DNA from: an uncultured Oscillospiraceae bacterium
GTDB taxonomy: Bacteria; Bacillota; Clostridia; Oscillospirales; Oscillospiraceae
Assembly: GCA_910579725.1 (NCBI GenBank)
Contig: CAJTUD010000098.1
Location: 1-7,181, forward strand
Direction: 5' to 3'
Length of the DNA stretch: 7,181 bases
The translations under genes and the position numbers were made by a program. Of the stretch, positions 5,656 to 7,181 are shown piece by piece; the stretch's first letter is position 1, and the number at the start of each line of letters is the position of its first letter. The notes beneath the pieces were generated by a model, which saw nothing but the letters and a program-made list of their open reading frames with translations, made no database searches and was not told the DNA's origin.

Positions 5656-6192
5656 TTATCTTTTCAGCGCCCGCCGCAGAAGCGGGGCCAACAGCAGCGC
5701 GACGCCGCCGCCCGCCAGGGCTGTGACCAGCTGGGGCCAGGAAAACATGGCCGTAAACACGGCAATCTGAAGCTCCTTCAGCGGCAGCACTGCGCACAGC
5801 AGCTTCACCACCAGAAGGTACAGCACCGCGAACTTGGCAAGCGCCGCCGTGATCCAGGCCGCGCCCTTCCGCCACGGGGACAGATCCCTCCCTCCTGCCA
5901 GAAGGCTCAGCAGCAGCACGAACACCAGATTACCCACCGCAATGGAGGGCGCAATGGGCAGCAGCTGTGGCCCGATACCCAGCAGAAAGGCGAAGAAGGG
6001 GGACAGCAGCGCCACTGTGATCCCGCTCCACAGTCCCACCGCCAGCACCGAGAGGGCCAGCACCCCGTTGACACAGGTTCCGGCAACGTACTGCCCGGCG
6101 GGCCTGGCGGCCGCCTGAAGGACGATCAGAAGCGCCGTCATCACGGCGGTCTCCGTGATGTACAGGGCCCGGCGGCCCATAGCGGATCTCAT
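5656..6192 (-). CDS. Six-helix membrane protein, ECF transporter S-component-like
   Basis: The protein has 178 residues and is almost entirely hydrophobic. Helices lie at about residues 10-28, 37-54, 56-73, 82-100, 108-135 and 150-172, with a basic tail (LLRRALKR). Six helices and this size match substrate-binding S components of energy-coupling-factor vitamin transporters, which bind a micronutrient and dock on a shared EcfT/ATPase module. Helix 1 contains A16-V-M-T-A20, an AxxxA pattern like the one S components use to contact EcfT. The substrate cannot be told from the sequence, and no ECF ATPase or EcfT gene lies nearby, so it would use a module encoded elsewhere. The start at ATG 6192 has GGGAGG eight bases upstream, inside the end of yebC. 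The gene begins three bases after the yebC stop, so the two are co-transcribed. The alternative ATG at 6180 has a weaker site. Confidence 0.72.
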   Translation of the reverse strand: MRSAMGRRALYITETAVMTALLIVLQAAARPAGQYVAGTCVNGVLALSVLAVGLWSGITVALLSPFFAFLLGIGPQLLPIAPSIAVGNLVFVLLLSLLAGGRDLSPWRKGAAWITAALAKFAVLYLLVVKLLCAVLPLKELQIAVFTAMFSWPQLVTALAGGGVALLLAPLLRRALKR

Positions 6193-6195
6193 CCG

Positions 6196-6933
6196 TCAGT
6201 CCTCCCGCTCCCAGTTGTGCCAGACGTTCTGCACGTCGTCGTTGTCCTCCAGAAGATCGATCATCCTGGACATGTTCTTGATGTCTTCCTCGCCGGTGAG
6301 CTTAATGTAGTTTTGAGGAACCATCTCAATGGCGGCCGAGGCAAAGGCGTAGCCCTTGGCCTCCAGAGCGGCGGCAACGGCGTTGAAGCCGTCGGGCTCG
6401 GTGGTGATCTCAAATACGTCCCCGCCGGCCTCGAAATCCGCCGCGCCGCAGTCCAGGGCGTCCATCATCACGGCCTCCTCGTCCAGGTCCCCCTCCTCGT
6501 TGTCGATGATAATCACGCCCTTGCGGTCAAAGCTCCAGCTGACGCAGCCGGTGGCCCCCATATTGCCGCCGTATTTGTCAAAAAGGTGGCGCACTTCCGG
6601 GGCGGTGCGGTTGCGGTTGTCGGTGAGAGCCTCCACAATGACGGCCACGCCGCAGGGGCCATAGCCCTCGTAAACCACCTTCTCAAAGTTGTCGGTATTG
6701 CCGGAGCCCAGCGCCTTGTCGATGGTGCGCTTGATATTGTCGTTTGGCATGTTGGCCGCCTTGGCCTTGGCGATGACGGTGGCCAGACGGGAGTTGTTGT
6801 TGGGATCGCCGCTGCCGCCCTCCTTCACCGCAACGATCATCTCCCGGGCGATTTTGGTGAAGGCCTGGGAACGCTTGGCATCCGCCGCGCCCTTGGTCTT
6901 TTGGATATTATGCCATTTGGAATGTCCGGACAT
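6196..6933 (-). CDS. yebC: YebC/TACO1-family protein
   Basis: The 245-residue protein matches the family in length and signatures: the invariant opening MSGHSKWHNIQ with KGAADAKRSQ, then IAKAKAANMPNDNI (about 54-67), YEGYGPCGVAVIVE (about 88-101), TDNRNRTAPEVRH and an acidic C-terminus. YebC proteins were long annotated as transcriptional regulators (PmpR). Work on TACO1 and bacterial relatives points to a ribosome-associated role easing translation of proline-rich stretches. Which applies here is not shown. The start at 6933 has AAGGAGGA seven bases upstream, and the AAGGAGG begins inside the stop codon of the upstream nif3-like gene, so translation of the pair is closely linked. It appears complete. 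Confidence 0.95.
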   Translation of the reverse strand: MSGHSKWHNIQKTKGAADAKRSQAFTKIAREMIVAVKEGGSGDPNNNSRLATVIAKAKAANMPNDNIKRTIDKALGSGNTDNFEKVVYEGYGPCGVAVIVEALTDNRNRTAPEVRHLFDKYGGNMGATGCVSWSFDRKGVIIIDNEEGDLDEEAVMMDALDCGAADFEAGGDVFEITTEPDGFNAVAAALEAKGYAFASAAIEMVPQNYIKLTGEEDIKNMSRMIDLLEDNDDVQNVWHNWERED

Positions 6934-6946
6934 GGGATTGTCCTCC

Positions 6947-7181
6947 TTACACGTAATATTGAACCGCCTCGGTATGCGAGGCTGATTTTGTGACCGGAAC
7001 CCCGGGGAATTTCTCCTCCAGGTACTCTATCAGGACGGGGCACACTACGTCCTCCGTGGGAAAATGCCCCGCGTCCAGCACGCTTATGCCCGCCGCGCAG
7101 GCGTCCAGAAACTGGTTGTACTTCAGATCGGAGGTGACAAAGGCATCGCAGCCGTTCTCCGCCGCCGCGGCCAGATAGCCG
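6947..7181 (-). CDS. Nif3-like dinuclear metal-centre protein (5'-truncated by window edge)
   Basis: Only the last 78 codons are present. They contain FVTSDLKYNQFLDA followed by SVLDAGHFPTE, the C-terminal signature of the Nif3/YbgI/YqfO family. The His and Glu of GHxxTE are ligands of the di-metal centre in solved members. The family forms ring-shaped hexamers and is often labelled 'GTP cyclohydrolase 1 type 2', a name with weak functional support. The protein ends with YYV and TAA at 6947-6949, overlapping the yebC ribosome binding site. This gene therefore heads, or lies inside, the operon that continues into yebC and the membrane protein. Confidence 0.9.
   Translation of the reverse strand, partial: GYLAAAAENGCDAFVTSDLKYNQFLDACAAGISVLDAGHFPTEDVVCPVLIEYLEEKFPGVPVTKSASHTEAVQYYV

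Noticed and set aside
6217..6993. 258-codon plus-strand frame opposite yebC
   Set aside because: It is the shadow of a strongly conserved yebC gene; the Gly/Val/His-rich translation has no family resemblance.
1..7181. CRISPR array, tRNA, rRNA or riboswitch
   Set aside because: No regularly spaced repeats, no cloverleaf-type sequence and no rRNA-like or recognisable riboswitch segment was found on either strand by reading.

Overview
The window reads as a chromosomal stretch from a GC-rich member of the Clostridia (Bacillota). An Oscillospirales-type gut bacterium is the best guess. The support is the TnpX/TndX-type large serine recombinase, the strong AGGAGG ribosome binding sites, the sigma-70-family/membrane-protein pair and the Nif3-YebC order. 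This placement is inference; no marker gene fixes the species.

Layout, left to right. (1) Positions 2-1414, plus strand: the C-terminal two thirds or so of a large serine recombinase, cut by the left edge, followed by a long imperfect hairpin (1425-1478). It is probably the last gene of an integrated element that extends out of the window. (2) Positions 1494-1810: a 317-bp AT-rich (about 32% G+C) cassette. It has perfect 9-bp terminal inverted repeats (ATCCCTTAT / ATAAGGGAT) and is flanked, with no gap, by a perfect 8-bp direct repeat (TTCCGCTT). This is the structure of a transposed non-autonomous element (MITE or mobile insertion cassette) with its target-site duplication. It has no room for a transposase. 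Instead it carries a 54-residue two-helix membrane protein gene with its own ribosome binding site and a possible promoter, overlapped by an 18-codon micro-ORF. This is the most interesting item in the window. (3) Positions 1932-4160, minus strand: a terminator hairpin, then ppk1 (polyphosphate kinase) with a near-consensus promoter just upstream. (4) Positions 4164-5602, minus strand: an ECF-type sigma factor and a single-pass membrane protein, probably its regulator, joined by an ATGA overlap and preceded by a candidate ECF-type promoter. (5) Positions 5620-7181, minus strand: an operon running nif3-like (cut by the right edge), yebC, and a six-helix membrane protein resembling an ECF-transporter S component, ending in a clean intrinsic terminator.

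How it fits together: everything right of about 1930 is on the minus strand and looks like ordinary core chromosome in three transcription units. These are nif3-yebC-S component; sigma factor-membrane partner; and ppk1 with its own promoter, possibly also reached by read-through from the sigma unit because no terminator is visible between them. The left 1.4 kb is mobile DNA. The small cassette sits between the mobile DNA and the chromosome, so it inserted either into the end of the larger element or into the sequence next to it. No tRNA, rRNA or CRISPR array is visible.
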